From assembly GCA_023957475.1 (NCBI GenBank), contig JAMLHA010000001.1:248001-312000 (forward strand): 64,000 nt of DNA, read 5' to 3'. How positions within the stretch are numbered: position 1 is the first letter of the stretch; each line of letters begins with the position of its first letter. This stretch comes from Crocinitomicaceae bacterium. GTDB taxonomy: Bacteria > Bacteroidota > Bacteroidia > Flavobacteriales_D > Crocinitomicaceae. The translations under genes and the position numbers were made by a program. This document shows, in pieces, positions 47,359 through 56,648 of the stretch. Below the pieces are notes generated by a model. That model was given only the letters and a program-made list of their open reading frames with translations. It did no database searches and was not told the origin of the DNA.

Positions 47359-47769
47359 TCACTTGATAAGCACCCCCTTTTTATTCATTAGTGGAATATC
47401 CACCATATTTTCATCGGTTATTGAGCCTGATAAAAAGACAAATTTTTTGTCGTACATGTCGTCATTGATCCAAAAGCTAATCCAGTATTCATTTGAAAGG
47501 TGAAACACCTCTTCCATGATGGGTTCTATTTTAGCTGCTTCATTTGGTAAAAGCACTTCCAAACTATGTCGGAGTGTAGATGTTTTTATTTTCTCACCAG
47601 TTTCTAAATTTTCACCATAACCTTTACTAGTAACGATGATGCCCTCCATGATATCATCACGTAGATTTAATAAATAAACATAGTATGTCTTTTCGTTTAA
47701 TTCGTTTATTTCTGGAACAATTGCGAAAGCAACATTTTCCACTTTTGGGCCTAAAATACCTTCTTTCAT
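47359..47769 (-). CDS. conserved-looking protein of unknown function
   Basis: A 136-residue soluble protein that I do not recognise. Its pattern, KEGILGPKVENVAFAIVPE then alternating strands (TYYVYLLNL, EGIIVTSKGYG, EYWISFWINDD, KFVFLSGSI), suggests a compact beta-rich domain. It has no signal peptide. It starts 3 bp after the serine hydrolase gene in the same direction, so the two share a transcript. I have the impression that similar short proteins are common in Bacteroidota, but no function is known to me. Confidence 0.7.
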   Translation of the reverse strand: MKEGILGPKVENVAFAIVPEINELNEKTYYVYLLNLRDDIMEGIIVTSKGYGENLETGEKIKTSTLRHSLEVLLPNEAAKIEPIMEEVFHLSNEYWISFWINDDMYDKKFVFLSGSITDENMVDIPLMNKKGVLIK

Positions 47770-47772
47770 TAC

Positions 47773-49014
47773 CTATTCTCCGATTTCTTTTCTAATTTGT
47801 TCTGCAAAATTAATATATTGGATGAAATCCTTGGTATGACCAATACGTTTTATATCTCGCTTGGATACTGAACTATTTGTTGTTTCAATTCGTTCTGCAC
47901 GTTTCTCTCCCAAACGAACGATAACCATATTTTCATCAGGTATGGCAATCATGTATTGACCCAAGATGCCTCTACAGTAATAAACCGGTGAAGTATAACC
48001 TTGATATGTCCAAATGTGTAACCCGTATTGGTAATTTTTGATAGCATCCACTGTTGTCATATCATCAGGTGGAGAAACCATTTCTTCAAAATACCAAGTG
48101 GGGATCAATTGTTGGCTACCCCATTTCCCTCTATTGGCTATCAATTGTCCCAATTTACCAAAATCTCTAGCTGTTGCATATAGACAACAAAATGCTTTCT
48201 CATCGCCATTTTCCTTGTCTAAACTCCAATAGGCGTTTGCATCCATACCCATTTTTGACCACAATTTATCAGAGCAATATTCGGCAACGGACATGCCTGT
48301 TGCTTTTTTTATAATGAAACCAAGTAACTGACTGTTGCCACTTTGGTAAATAAATGTTCGTCCAGGTACCCCAATTCTTTTTTGTCGAGTAACCAAACCA
48401 TACAAATCATCCCCGTAATAGGATTCAGCATTGTTGGAGAGTGGATTTTTTCCACTTTCAGACCAATCCAACCCAGAAGCCATTAATAATAAATCACGAA
48501 TTGTTACAATGGATAAATCTTCCCGATTAAATTCTGGAATGTAATTGCCAACAGGCTCGTCTAAGTTTTTTATCTTGCCCTCTTCAACGGCAATCCCAAT
48601 TAGAAGAGCAACTACTGTTTTGGCAGCTGAAAATGAATTGGAAAGTGTGTTTTCGGTATGTTTATCCCAATATTTTTCAAATATAAGCGAGTCATTTTTG
48701 AATAGTAAAAAAGCTTTTGTTTCTAATGTATTGTTGTATTCCTCAAAATTTTGAACAGCTGTTGTTTGTGTATATTTTTTTGATTTATTCCAAGGAGTGG
48801 AAGTTTCTCCTTTGGCGACCATTCTTTTTGGAAAATTATCCAAATCATAAATTGATGGGCCAGTTTTTCCTGATAGATAGGTTAGATAAATGCCTTTGTA
48901 CAGGTATGTTCTCCCCGAAAGCAAAATAAAAGCATTGGCTACTATCAACAAAGCTAATAGTAGAAGTACAAAAAATCGCAATGATTTTTTTAATAGTGTA
49001 ATAAGGGTCTTCAT
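47773..49014 (-). CDS. beta-lactamase-family serine hydrolase
   Basis: A 413-residue protein of the class C beta-lactamase/penicillin-binding-protein superfamily. An N-terminal membrane anchor or signal (about 11-33) is followed by the catalytic domain with SxxK as SAAKTVVALLIG (about residue 131-142) and YxN as YQSGNSQL (about 221-228). The third motif is likely HIWTYQG (about 323). Such proteins are peptidases or esterases acting in the periplasm; antibiotic resistance is not implied. Length is normal. It heads a two-gene unit. Confidence 0.87.
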   Translation of the reverse strand: MKTLITLLKKSLRFFVLLLLALLIVANAFILLSGRTYLYKGIYLTYLSGKTGPSIYDLDNFPKRMVAKGETSTPWNKSKKYTQTTAVQNFEEYNNTLETKAFLLFKNDSLIFEKYWDKHTENTLSNSFSAAKTVVALLIGIAVEEGKIKNLDEPVGNYIPEFNREDLSIVTIRDLLLMASGLDWSESGKNPLSNNAESYYGDDLYGLVTRQKRIGVPGRTFIYQSGNSQLLGFIIKKATGMSVAEYCSDKLWSKMGMDANAYWSLDKENGDEKAFCCLYATARDFGKLGQLIANRGKWGSQQLIPTWYFEEMVSPPDDMTTVDAIKNYQYGLHIWTYQGYTSPVYYCRGILGQYMIAIPDENMVIVRLGEKRAERIETTNSSVSKRDIKRIGHTKDFIQYINFAEQIRKEIGE

Positions 49015-49360
49015 CCTATATGAATTAATTTATCACAGTTAAGTTACTGTTTATTTTTGATATACGTATAAAAAACCTAAAAGTTTTATCTTATTTCATT
49101 ATTATTGCTTGTTAAAATTCTAAACTTAACCAATTGATTGCTATTTCAAACGGAGTGAGGTATCTCTATTCTTTTATGTAAAATTATTTTTATTTAAGTT
49201 TCTGTTAGTTGAAGTAGAATGAATAATTAAAAAAAACTCCATTAAACCAAATTTCAATCATAAAAAAGACAATAATTTTAATCCAATTGTTAAAATTTAT
49301 GTTAAATATGATCAAATAGTTGCAATTAAAAAGTAAAAATATGGAATTTTAGCGTCGATT
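49015..49360. other. AT-rich intergenic region
   Basis: 346 bp between the divergent serine hydrolase and efflux-operon genes. I see no open reading frame, strong hairpin or repeat, and no clear TAnnTTTG box. It must hold the promoters for both directions. It is notably AT-rich with several A and T tracts. Confidence 0.5.
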
Positions 49361-49750
49361 ATGGATCGTTTAAAACTACATGTTGGTTATTTATTTAGTT
49401 TGATTGCAGTATTGCTTATTATTGCAGGCAATAATTCAACTTTTCATCACCATGTTACTTTCAAAACTACGTCTTCAGAATCTGTTTCTATAGCGCAATT
49501 AACCAATCAAGAAGACAAACCGTTGATTTCGCTATTAGTTGATTTTAACAAAAAAAATTCAACTGAATTCTTTAAAGAGAAAGAAGGGGAATCTGAAAGT
49601 CAATTTTTTGATACACTTTTATCACCAATTTCACAATTTGTTCATTTTAGCAGAATACAAGTCAATCAGGCTATCACTTTTGTAGATAATTATCGATTTA
49701 ATCTTAGGCATGTACCAATCTGGATACAAAATCGCCAATTAATCATTTGA
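49361..49750 (+). CDS. small membrane-anchored protein of unknown function
   Basis: A 129-residue protein with one membrane segment (about 9-22, YLFSLIAVLLIIAG). It is followed by a short His run (STFHHHVTF) and a charged periplasmic or cytoplasmic part (QEDKPL, KKNSTEFFKEKEGESESQFF). I do not recognise it. It precedes the tripartite efflux operon by 118 bp in the same direction. The His triplet could bind a metal, in line with a metal-responsive efflux system, but this is only a suggestion. Confidence 0.6.
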   Translation: MDRLKLHVGYLFSLIAVLLIIAGNNSTFHHHVTFKTTSSESVSIAQLTNQEDKPLISLLVDFNKKNSTEFFKEKEGESESQFFDTLLSPISQFVHFSRIQVNQAITFVDNYRFNLRHVPIWIQNRQLII

Positions 49751-49867
49751 TTCTTTTTAGGTTAATTTTTGTACTCATTTTTAATTAAATGATTACAGTA
49801 TTCGTGTGTTTAAACCTATTAAACCACTCCATTTTATTTGCAATTATTAATTAAATTCAATTTTTAT

Positions 49868-50944
49868 ATGAAAAAAACATCGTTGGTAGTGTGTCTAGCG
49901 ACAATACTACTAGTTGTTGGGTGTAAACCTGCAGAACACCAAGAAAAAGAGTCGAAACTTGTTGTTACCAACCCAATCCAGAAGGATACGGTTATTTACA
50001 AAAATTACGTTTGTGTGATTAATTCAATTCAGCACATCGAATTAAGGGCTTTAGAAAAAGGTTATTTACAAAACATTTATGTGGATGAAGGACAATACAT
50101 TAAGAAAGGACAATTGATGTTTAAGATTTTACCATCTATTTACGATGCCGAGGCACAAGTAGCGAAAGCACAAAAAGATTTTGAAGAAATAGAATACCAA
50201 ACAACCAAAAAATTAGCAGATAAAAACATTGTTTCGCCTAATGAATTGGCAATGTCTAAAGCAAAACTTGAAAAGGCAAAGGCAGAGTTGCAATTGGCTA
50301 ACACCCATTTGGGATTTACTGATGTGAAAGCTCCTTTTGATGGTTATATGGGGAAATTTGAAGTGCGATTAGGAAGCTTGTTGGATGAGGGTGAATTATT
50401 AACCACACTTTCAGATAATCGCAAGATCTGGGTTTATTTCAATGTGCCAGAAGCGGAGTATTTGAACTTTAAACAGCAAGGTGGGCAACTGCCAAAAGTG
50501 AAATTATTAATGGCCAACAATGACTATTTTGACAAAGAAGGAGTCATTGAAACAATTGAAGCTGACTTTAATAGTGAAACAGGAAATATTGCTTTTAGGG
50601 CAACTTTTGACAATGATAAAGGACTTCTTCGTCATGGTGAAACAGGGAGTATTCTCATGCCGGTTGACTTAAAAAATGCGGTTATCATTCCTCAAGAAGC
50701 AACGTTTGAGGTGTTGGACAAAAAGTTTGTCTATGTAGTAGATAAAAACAATGTGATACATACACGTGAAATCCAAATAGCAGCAGAGTTACCGCAGTTG
50801 TATGTTGTGTCAAAAGGACTATCAACAAAAGATAAGGTTCTTTTGGAAGGGTTGAGATTGGTGAAAAATAACGACAAAATCAGCTATACATTCAAAAGCA
50901 CTGAAGCTGCCTTAAAAGAAATGAACTCATTGTTTTCTGAATAA
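49868..50944 (+). CDS. RND efflux periplasmic adaptor (lipoprotein)
   Basis: A 358-residue membrane-fusion protein. The start is ATG 49868 (MKKTSLVV), which gives a lipoprotein signal with lipobox VVGC (Cys at about 19); a TTG 30 bp upstream is not supported. The barrel-sandwich (YLQNIYVDEGQYIKKGQLMF), a helical hairpin (about 95-140) and the beta-barrel (FDGYMGKFEVRLGSLLDEGE) are in the usual order. It connects the inner-membrane pump to the outer-membrane channel. The pump gene starts 15 bp after its stop. Confidence 0.93.
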   Translation: MKKTSLVVCLATILLVVGCKPAEHQEKESKLVVTNPIQKDTVIYKNYVCVINSIQHIELRALEKGYLQNIYVDEGQYIKKGQLMFKILPSIYDAEAQVAKAQKDFEEIEYQTTKKLADKNIVSPNELAMSKAKLEKAKAELQLANTHLGFTDVKAPFDGYMGKFEVRLGSLLDEGELLTTLSDNRKIWVYFNVPEAEYLNFKQQGGQLPKVKLLMANNDYFDKEGVIETIEADFNSETGNIAFRATFDNDKGLLRHGETGSILMPVDLKNAVIIPQEATFEVLDKKFVYVVDKNNVIHTREIQIAAELPQLYVVSKGLSTKDKVLLEGLRLVKNNDKISYTFKSTEAALKEMNSLFSE

Positions 50945-50959
50945 TTAAAAAGAACTAAA

Positions 50960-53900
50960 ATGTTTAGTAAATTTATAAAACGACCAGTATTAGCGCTGTC
51001 GTTATCACTTGCGATTCTCTTTTTAGGGTTTTTAGCAATCAATACACGTCCAATTTCTCAATTTCCTGAGATTGCACCTCCACAAGTGAACGTATTCATC
51101 GCCTTTCCTGGTGCAAGTGCAAATGTATTGGTTTCATCTACATTGGTGCCGTTAGAAAGAGCCATCAATGGTGTGCAAGGTATGCGTTACATTGTGTCAG
51201 ATGCAACCAGTGCTGGAGAAGCAACCATTCAAATTATTTTTGAACCTGGCACCAATCCTAGTGACGCTGTTGTAAACGTAAAAACGAGAATTGACCAGGT
51301 AATGAATAACCTACCTCCTTTAGTGCAACGTGAAGGAGTTATTATTACGCCTATTCAACCGAGTATGTTGATGTATGTCAACTTGTACAGTAAAGACAAG
51401 GGTGCAGATGAAAAATTCTTGTACAACTATGCCAATGGAACACTCTTGCCTGAATTGCAGCGTATCAATGGGATGGGGCGTGCTCAAATATTGGGTTCTC
51501 GTAAATATGCAATGCGTATTTGGTTGAAACCAGATCGAATGAGAGCTTACAAAGTTTCTACTGATGATGTGATGAATGCCATTGACGAACAAAGTGTCAT
51601 TGGTCGCCCTGGACGTTTAGGTCAAAGTACAGGAAAACAAGCGCAATCATTGGAATATACATTGACGTATAAAGGTAGGTACAACAAACCTGAGGAATAT
51701 GAAAATATTATCATTCGTGCCAATGCAGAGGGTGAAATTTTAAAACTGAAAGATATTGCCAGTGTTGAATTTGGAAGTGAATTTTTTGATATTTATTCCA
51801 ATAAAGATGGCTATCCTTCTGCGTCTATTGTCTTGAAACAAAATATTGGTAGTAATGCCAGTGAAGTTATCAAACAAGTGAAGGACAAATTAAAGGAAAT
51901 GAAACAAAGTTTCCCAGCAGGAATGAACTATGAAATTAACTACGACGTTTCCAAATTCGTGGATGCTTCTATTGAAAAGGTTATTCATACGCTTGTTGAA
52001 GCATTCATCTTAGTTGCATTGGTTGTTTACATCTTCTTAGGTGATTTGCGTTCTACGTTGATCCCTATTATTGCAGTTCCTGTTTCATTGGTAGGAGCAT
52101 TTATATTTATGCAGTTGTTTGGGTTGACAATCAACTTAATTACCTTGTTTGCATTGGTATTGGCAATTGGTATTGTGGTAGATAATGCCATCGTCGTCGT
52201 GGAGGCGGTGCATGCTAAGATGGAAGAAAAGCATTTATCGCCTTTCAAAGCAACCAAAGAAGTATTGGACGAAATTAGTGGTGCCATCATTGCTATTACC
52301 TTGGTGATGACTTCGGTATTTATTCCTATTTCATTTATGTCAGGTCCTGTTGGGGTATTTTATCGCCAATTCTCAATTACAATGGCTAGTTCTATTGTGT
52401 TGTCAGGGGTTGTGGCTTTAACATTAACACCGGTACTGTGTGCTATGATTTTAAAACCCAATCATGGTCACGTTAAAAGAAAAACACCGATTAGTCTCTT
52501 TATTGATTGGTTTAACCGAATGTTTGAAAAATTTACTGGTCGTTACACCAATTTCTTAAGTAAAATAGTCAATCGAAAAGTGATAACCTGGGGAGTTTTA
52601 TTTGGGTTTGGATTTGGTATTTTTGTTGTAAATAAAAGTTTACCAGCAGGATTTGTTCCGAATGAAGATCAAGGAATGATTTACGCAATTGTGCAAACAC
52701 CTCCTGGCACAACACTCGAAAGAACCAATGAAATTTCACGTAAACTACAAAACATTGCCGAAAAAATTGAAGGAGTTCAATCGGTTACATCTTTGGCTGG
52801 TTATGAAGTGTTAACGGAAGGCCGCGGATCAAATGCAGGAACGTGTATTATTAACTTAAAAGATTGGTCAGAACGTAAAAACAATGTTCACCAGGTCATT
52901 GAAGAGTTGGAAGAAAAAACGAAGAATTTAGGAACCGTTGTTGAGTTTTTTGAACCACCAGCTGTACCTGGTTATGGTTCTTCGGATGGTTTTTCTTTAC
53001 GTTTATTGGATAAAGGAGAAGAAACAGACTATCAAGAGTTTAGCAAGGTAAACGATGAATTTATGGCAGCTTTACAACAACGTAAAGAACTATCTGGATT
53101 ATTTACATTCTATGCAGCCAATTATCCACAATACGATTTAGAGATTGATAATTTACGTGCGATGCAAAAAGGAGTTTCCATTGGAAAAGCAATGGACAAC
53201 TTAGACATCTTGATTGGTAGTACATACGAACAAGGGTTTATTCGTTTCAATAACTTCTTTAAAGTTTACACCCAAGCTTCACCAGAATACCGAAAAATGC
53301 CTTCGGATATCATGAATTTATTCATTAAAAATGAAGAAGGGGAAATGGTTCCGTATTCTTCTTTTATGACAATGAAGAAAACACAAGGTCCGAACGAAAT
53401 TACACGTTATAACCTTTATACTTCTTCGGCAATTAGAGGGGTTCCATCAAAGGGTTATACTTCTGGAGATGCCATAAAAGCCATTCAAGAAGTAGCCAAA
53501 GAATCATTGCCTAAAGGTTATGATATTGCTTTTGAAGGGTTGTCTTATACAGAAGCTGCTCGGGGAAATGAAGCCGTGGTTATTTTCATTGTCGTTATTT
53601 TATTTACCTACTTGGTATTGGCTGCACAATATGAAAGTTTCTTAATTCCTTTGGTGGTCATTTTATCATTGCCATTGGGTATTTTGGGCTCATTCTTTAT
53701 GTTGAAAATGATGGGATTGGCCAACGATATTTATGCGCAGATTGGACTCATTATGCTGGTCGGTTTGCTGGGTAAAAATGCCATTTTGATTGTGGAATTT
53801 GCGGTAATGAAGCACCGAGAAGGTATGAGTGTGCTGGAAGCATCCATTGAAGGAGCAAAAATCCGTTTCCGAGCTATTTTAATGACTTCCTTAGCATTTA

Positions 53901-54190
53901 TTGCTGGTTTAGTGCCGCTGGTTGTTGCTCACGGACCGGGTTCTGTTAGTAACCATACCATCGGAGCATCAGCTTTGGGAGGAATGATTACAGGAACACT
54001 TTTTGGTGTCATTATAGTTCCCGGATTGTATTACATATTCGGAAGTTTAGCCGAAGGTAAATACTACATAAAAGATCAAGAAGAATCGCCTTTGAGTGAA
54101 GATTTTGTAGATTTTGTAGAACCCAAAAAGAAAATGAAAAAAGATATCAAAAGTTTAATCAAAAAAATACTTAAAAAAGATGAGGAATAA
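50960..54190 (+). CDS. RND multidrug efflux pump, HAE1 type
   Basis: A 1076-residue inner-membrane proton antiporter of the AcrB/MexB group. Two repeats of large periplasmic loops and six helices are visible. The first loop region opens with RPISQFPEIAPPQVNV. Transmembrane helix 4 has IGIVVDNAIVVVEAV with the proton-relay Asp, and the second half has GLLGKNAILIVEFA. It is full length. A charged C-terminal tail follows (KKKMKKDIKSLIKKILKKDEE region). The substrate range cannot be read from sequence. The TolC-like gene overlaps its end by 11 bp. Confidence 0.95.
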   Translation: MFSKFIKRPVLALSLSLAILFLGFLAINTRPISQFPEIAPPQVNVFIAFPGASANVLVSSTLVPLERAINGVQGMRYIVSDATSAGEATIQIIFEPGTNPSDAVVNVKTRIDQVMNNLPPLVQREGVIITPIQPSMLMYVNLYSKDKGADEKFLYNYANGTLLPELQRINGMGRAQILGSRKYAMRIWLKPDRMRAYKVSTDDVMNAIDEQSVIGRPGRLGQSTGKQAQSLEYTLTYKGRYNKPEEYENIIIRANAEGEILKLKDIASVEFGSEFFDIYSNKDGYPSASIVLKQNIGSNASEVIKQVKDKLKEMKQSFPAGMNYEINYDVSKFVDASIEKVIHTLVEAFILVALVVYIFLGDLRSTLIPIIAVPVSLVGAFIFMQLFGLTINLITLFALVLAIGIVVDNAIVVVEAVHAKMEEKHLSPFKATKEVLDEISGAIIAITLVMTSVFIPISFMSGPVGVFYRQFSITMASSIVLSGVVALTLTPVLCAMILKPNHGHVKRKTPISLFIDWFNRMFEKFTGRYTNFLSKIVNRKVITWGVLFGFGFGIFVVNKSLPAGFVPNEDQGMIYAIVQTPPGTTLERTNEISRKLQNIAEKIEGVQSVTSLAGYEVLTEGRGSNAGTCIINLKDWSERKNNVHQVIEELEEKTKNLGTVVEFFEPPAVPGYGSSDGFSLRLLDKGEETDYQEFSKVNDEFMAALQQRKELSGLFTFYAANYPQYDLEIDNLRAMQKGVSIGKAMDNLDILIGSTYEQGFIRFNNFFKVYTQASPEYRKMPSDIMNLFIKNEEGEMVPYSSFMTMKKTQGPNEITRYNLYTSSAIRGVPSKGYTSGDAIKAIQEVAKESLPKGYDIAFEGLSYTEAARGNEAVVIFIVVILFTYLVLAAQYESFLIPLVVILSLPLGILGSFFMLKMMGLANDIYAQIGLIMLVGLLGKNAILIVEFAVMKHREGMSVLEASIEGAKIRFRAILMTSLAFIAGLVPLVVAHGPGSVSNHTIGASALGGMITGTLFGVIIVPGLYYIFGSLAEGKYYIKDQEESPLSEDFVDFVEPKKKMKKDIKSLIKKILKKDEE

Positions 54191-55628
54191 GGTCGTAAAT
54201 AAATTGATTGTAGCTGGTGTTCTTCTTGTTGCTGTTGGGTGTAAAAGCTCCAAAACAGCTTTGCAAGATGAAACGTACAAACAAGGAAAAGAATATATTC
54301 CAACGGCATTTAATGCTGCTCAGTCTCAAGATACCAATTCAATTGCAACTCAAAATTGGAAAGCTGTTTTTTCAGACCCTAATTTAACGCAGTTAATTGA
54401 CTCTGCTTTGAGTAATAATCAAGAACTGAACATTACCATGCAAGAAATAGAAATTGCAAAAAGTGAAGTTAGGGCTAGAAAAGGAGAGTATCTACCTACA
54501 GGTGGCATACAACTTGGAGCAGGATTGGATAAATCGGGAGAATATACCCGAAATGGGGCTGTTGAGAGTCAGTTGCACATCATGGAAGATAAAAAATTCC
54601 CTGAGCCTTTGGGTGATTTTATGATAGGAGCACATTTTCAGTGGGAAGTGGATATTTGGCGAAAACTGAGAAATAGTAAAAATGCAGCATTGTCACGATA
54701 CCTTGGTTCTGTTGATGGTAAAAATTTCATGGTAACCAATATCGTTTCAGAAATTGCCGAGAATTACTATGAATTATTGGCATTGGATAAGCAATTGGAA
54801 ATAGTCAATAATTTTATTCAGATTCAAACAGATGTGTTGGAAATTATCAAACAACAAAAAGATGCTGCAAAAGTGACCCAATTGGCAAGCAACCGTTTTG
54901 AAGCACAATTATTGAAAACGGTCAATATGCAATATGCGTTGAAACAATCCATCGTTGAAGCAGAAAATAAAATCAACTTTTTAGTTGGTCGGTTTCCGCA
55001 ACATGTAACAAGAAGTGTGGCTACTTTGGAAAATAGTTTATTGGAAACATATTCCATAGGAACTCCAGAACAATTGTTGAATTATCGCCCAGATATTCAA
55101 AAAGCAGAACGCGAGTTGATTGCGGCAAAATTGGATGTAAAAGCGGCAAAGGCAGCATTTTACCCAACACTTGGAATATCGGCAAATGTTGGAATGCAAG
55201 CATTTAATCCAGCAGTATGGTTCAATCCAAAATCACTGCTGTATAATTTGATTGGCGATTTATTTGCACCGTTGATTAATCGAAATGCTATTCGTGCAAC
55301 CTATAATGCGTCAAAAGCCAAACAATCACAAGCACTTATCGATTATCAGCAAACTATTTTAAAGGCGTTCATAGAAGTAAACAATCAATTATCGAATGTA
55401 CAAAATATGACGGATAGCTATAAAACAAAAGCCCAAGAAGTTGCTATTCTCAATCAATCCATTGATATATCCAATGATTTATTCATTGCAGCACGAGCGG
55501 ATTATATGGAGGTTTTATTGACCCAAAAAGAAGCTTTGGATGCAAAAATGGAACTGATTGAAACGATCTTGAGAGAAAAAGAAGCAAAGATAGGTATCTA
55601 TCGTGCTTTGGGAGGTGGCTGGAAATAA
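54180..55628 (+). CDS. outer-membrane efflux channel (TolC/OprM family)
   Basis: A 482-residue outer-membrane factor of the NodT/OprM lipoprotein type. The lipobox is VAVGC (Cys at about 21). The first helical repeat carries LNITMQEIEIAKSEVRARKG, and the second NYRPDIQKAERELIAAKLDV, a signature of the family. The C-terminus has LIDYQQTILKAFIEVNNQL. It completes the tripartite pump and is coupled to the pump gene by an 11-bp overlap. A strong terminator follows. Confidence 0.94.
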   Translation: MRNKVVNKLIVAGVLLVAVGCKSSKTALQDETYKQGKEYIPTAFNAAQSQDTNSIATQNWKAVFSDPNLTQLIDSALSNNQELNITMQEIEIAKSEVRARKGEYLPTGGIQLGAGLDKSGEYTRNGAVESQLHIMEDKKFPEPLGDFMIGAHFQWEVDIWRKLRNSKNAALSRYLGSVDGKNFMVTNIVSEIAENYYELLALDKQLEIVNNFIQIQTDVLEIIKQQKDAAKVTQLASNRFEAQLLKTVNMQYALKQSIVEAENKINFLVGRFPQHVTRSVATLENSLLETYSIGTPEQLLNYRPDIQKAERELIAAKLDVKAAKAAFYPTLGISANVGMQAFNPAVWFNPKSLLYNLIGDLFAPLINRNAIRATYNASKAKQSQALIDYQQTILKAFIEVNNQLSNVQNMTDSYKTKAQEVAILNQSIDISNDLFIAARADYMEVLLTQKEALDAKMELIETILREKEAKIGIYRALGGGWK

Positions 55629-55683
55629 TAATCTGAGATATAAAATCCCATTCAGGTCAATAGTTGTTTTTTTTAATAGTGAT

Positions 55684-55713
55684 AAAGAAGCTGTCTGAAA
55701 GGGCAGCTTCTTT
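55684..55713. terminator. terminator of the efflux operon
   Basis: AAAGAAGCTG (55684-55693) pairs with CAGCTTCTTT (55704-55713); a UG wobble and one more pair extend the stem to 12 bp. T residues follow on the plus strand. It lies 55 bp after the efflux channel gene and 29 bp before the histidine kinase gene. Confidence 0.85.
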
Positions 55714-55726
55714 CGTTAAAAATCAT

Positions 55727-55734
55727 TATTTTTG
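55727..55734 (+). promoter_or_regulatory. putative -7 element of the histidine kinase gene
   Basis: TATTTTTG matches TAnnTTTG and ends 8 bp before the ATG at 55743, implying an almost leaderless transcript. No clear -33 element is seen. Confidence 0.4.
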
Positions 55735-55742
55735 TATGAGAT

Positions 55743-56630
55743 ATGAAAAGAAAGTTATCATTATTCTTCTACTTTTTAAGTATTTATGTTATTATACAGT
55801 TTGTATGGTGGGGGTATCACATTGTTGATTTAACGAATAGACTTTCTGGAAATTCTAAGACAGCTTGGAATATTCTAATCATGATTATGGGTGAAGGAGC
55901 AGTCTTTCTATCCATCTTGATTTATGGAATTATTCGGATTCGAAACAGCATAAAACAAGAATTGGAAATTTCTCAAAAACAGAATAATTTTCTCTTGTCC
56001 GTTACGCATGAATTGAAAACGCCTATTGCTAGTATGAAATTGTATTTACAAACATTACAAAAGAGAACTATTGACGAGGAGAAACGACGAGAAATAATTG
56101 ATAAGACATTGCAACAAAATGAACAATTAGAACACCTTATTGATAATATTTTAAATGCAACTCGATTGGAAAACAAACGATTAGTACTGCATAAGGAGGC
56201 TATCAACGTTTCAACATTTGTTTGCAACATACACGAAAAATATGCTCGCCAATACCATCATATTCATTTTGATTGCGCGATGCAGTCAGATGTGTATTAT
56301 GAAATAGATCCATTTATTATAGAGACTATTATTAACAATTTGTTAGAAAACGCAATCAAATACACTGGTGATGATGGAAAAATAACAGTTGAATTACTAA
56401 AAAATGAAAATCTCATCATTCGTGTAAAAGACAATGGACCTGGTATTTCTAAAAAACACGAAAAAGATGTGTTTAAAAAATTCTATCGAATTGGAAATGA
56501 AGAAACAAGAACTCAAAAAGGCTCAGGATTGGGACTTTTTATAGTAAAAGAATTAGCTACTTTACACAAGGGGCAAATAAAATATTACGATAACCAGCCC
56601 AAAGGTGCTGTGTTTGAATTAACTTTGTAA
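55743..56630 (+). CDS. sensor histidine kinase, orphan
   Basis: A 295-residue membrane kinase. Two membrane helices (about 8-27 and 42-63) flank a short periplasmic loop of about 15 residues, too small for a usual sensor domain. The dimerisation domain has the phosphoacceptor His in SVTHELKTPIASMKLYL (about residue 88), and the ATPase domain has N-box NLLENAIKY (about 200), G1 DNGPGIS (about 237) and G2 GSGLGLFIV (about 263). No response regulator is adjacent. The cognate regulator must be elsewhere. Confidence 0.9.
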   Translation: MKRKLSLFFYFLSIYVIIQFVWWGYHIVDLTNRLSGNSKTAWNILIMIMGEGAVFLSILIYGIIRIRNSIKQELEISQKQNNFLLSVTHELKTPIASMKLYLQTLQKRTIDEEKRREIIDKTLQQNEQLEHLIDNILNATRLENKRLVLHKEAINVSTFVCNIHEKYARQYHHIHFDCAMQSDVYYEIDPFIIETIINNLLENAIKYTGDDGKITVELLKNENLIIRVKDNGPGISKKHEKDVFKKFYRIGNEETRTQKGSGLGLFIVKELATLHKGQIKYYDNQPKGAVFELTL

Positions 56631-56648
56631 TCGAAAAACAAACTAAAG

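Noticed and set aside
47773-49014. Beta-lactamase-family protein as an antibiotic resistance gene
   Set aside because: SxxK and YxN motifs are shared by many peptidases and esterases; no feature points to beta-lactam hydrolysis.
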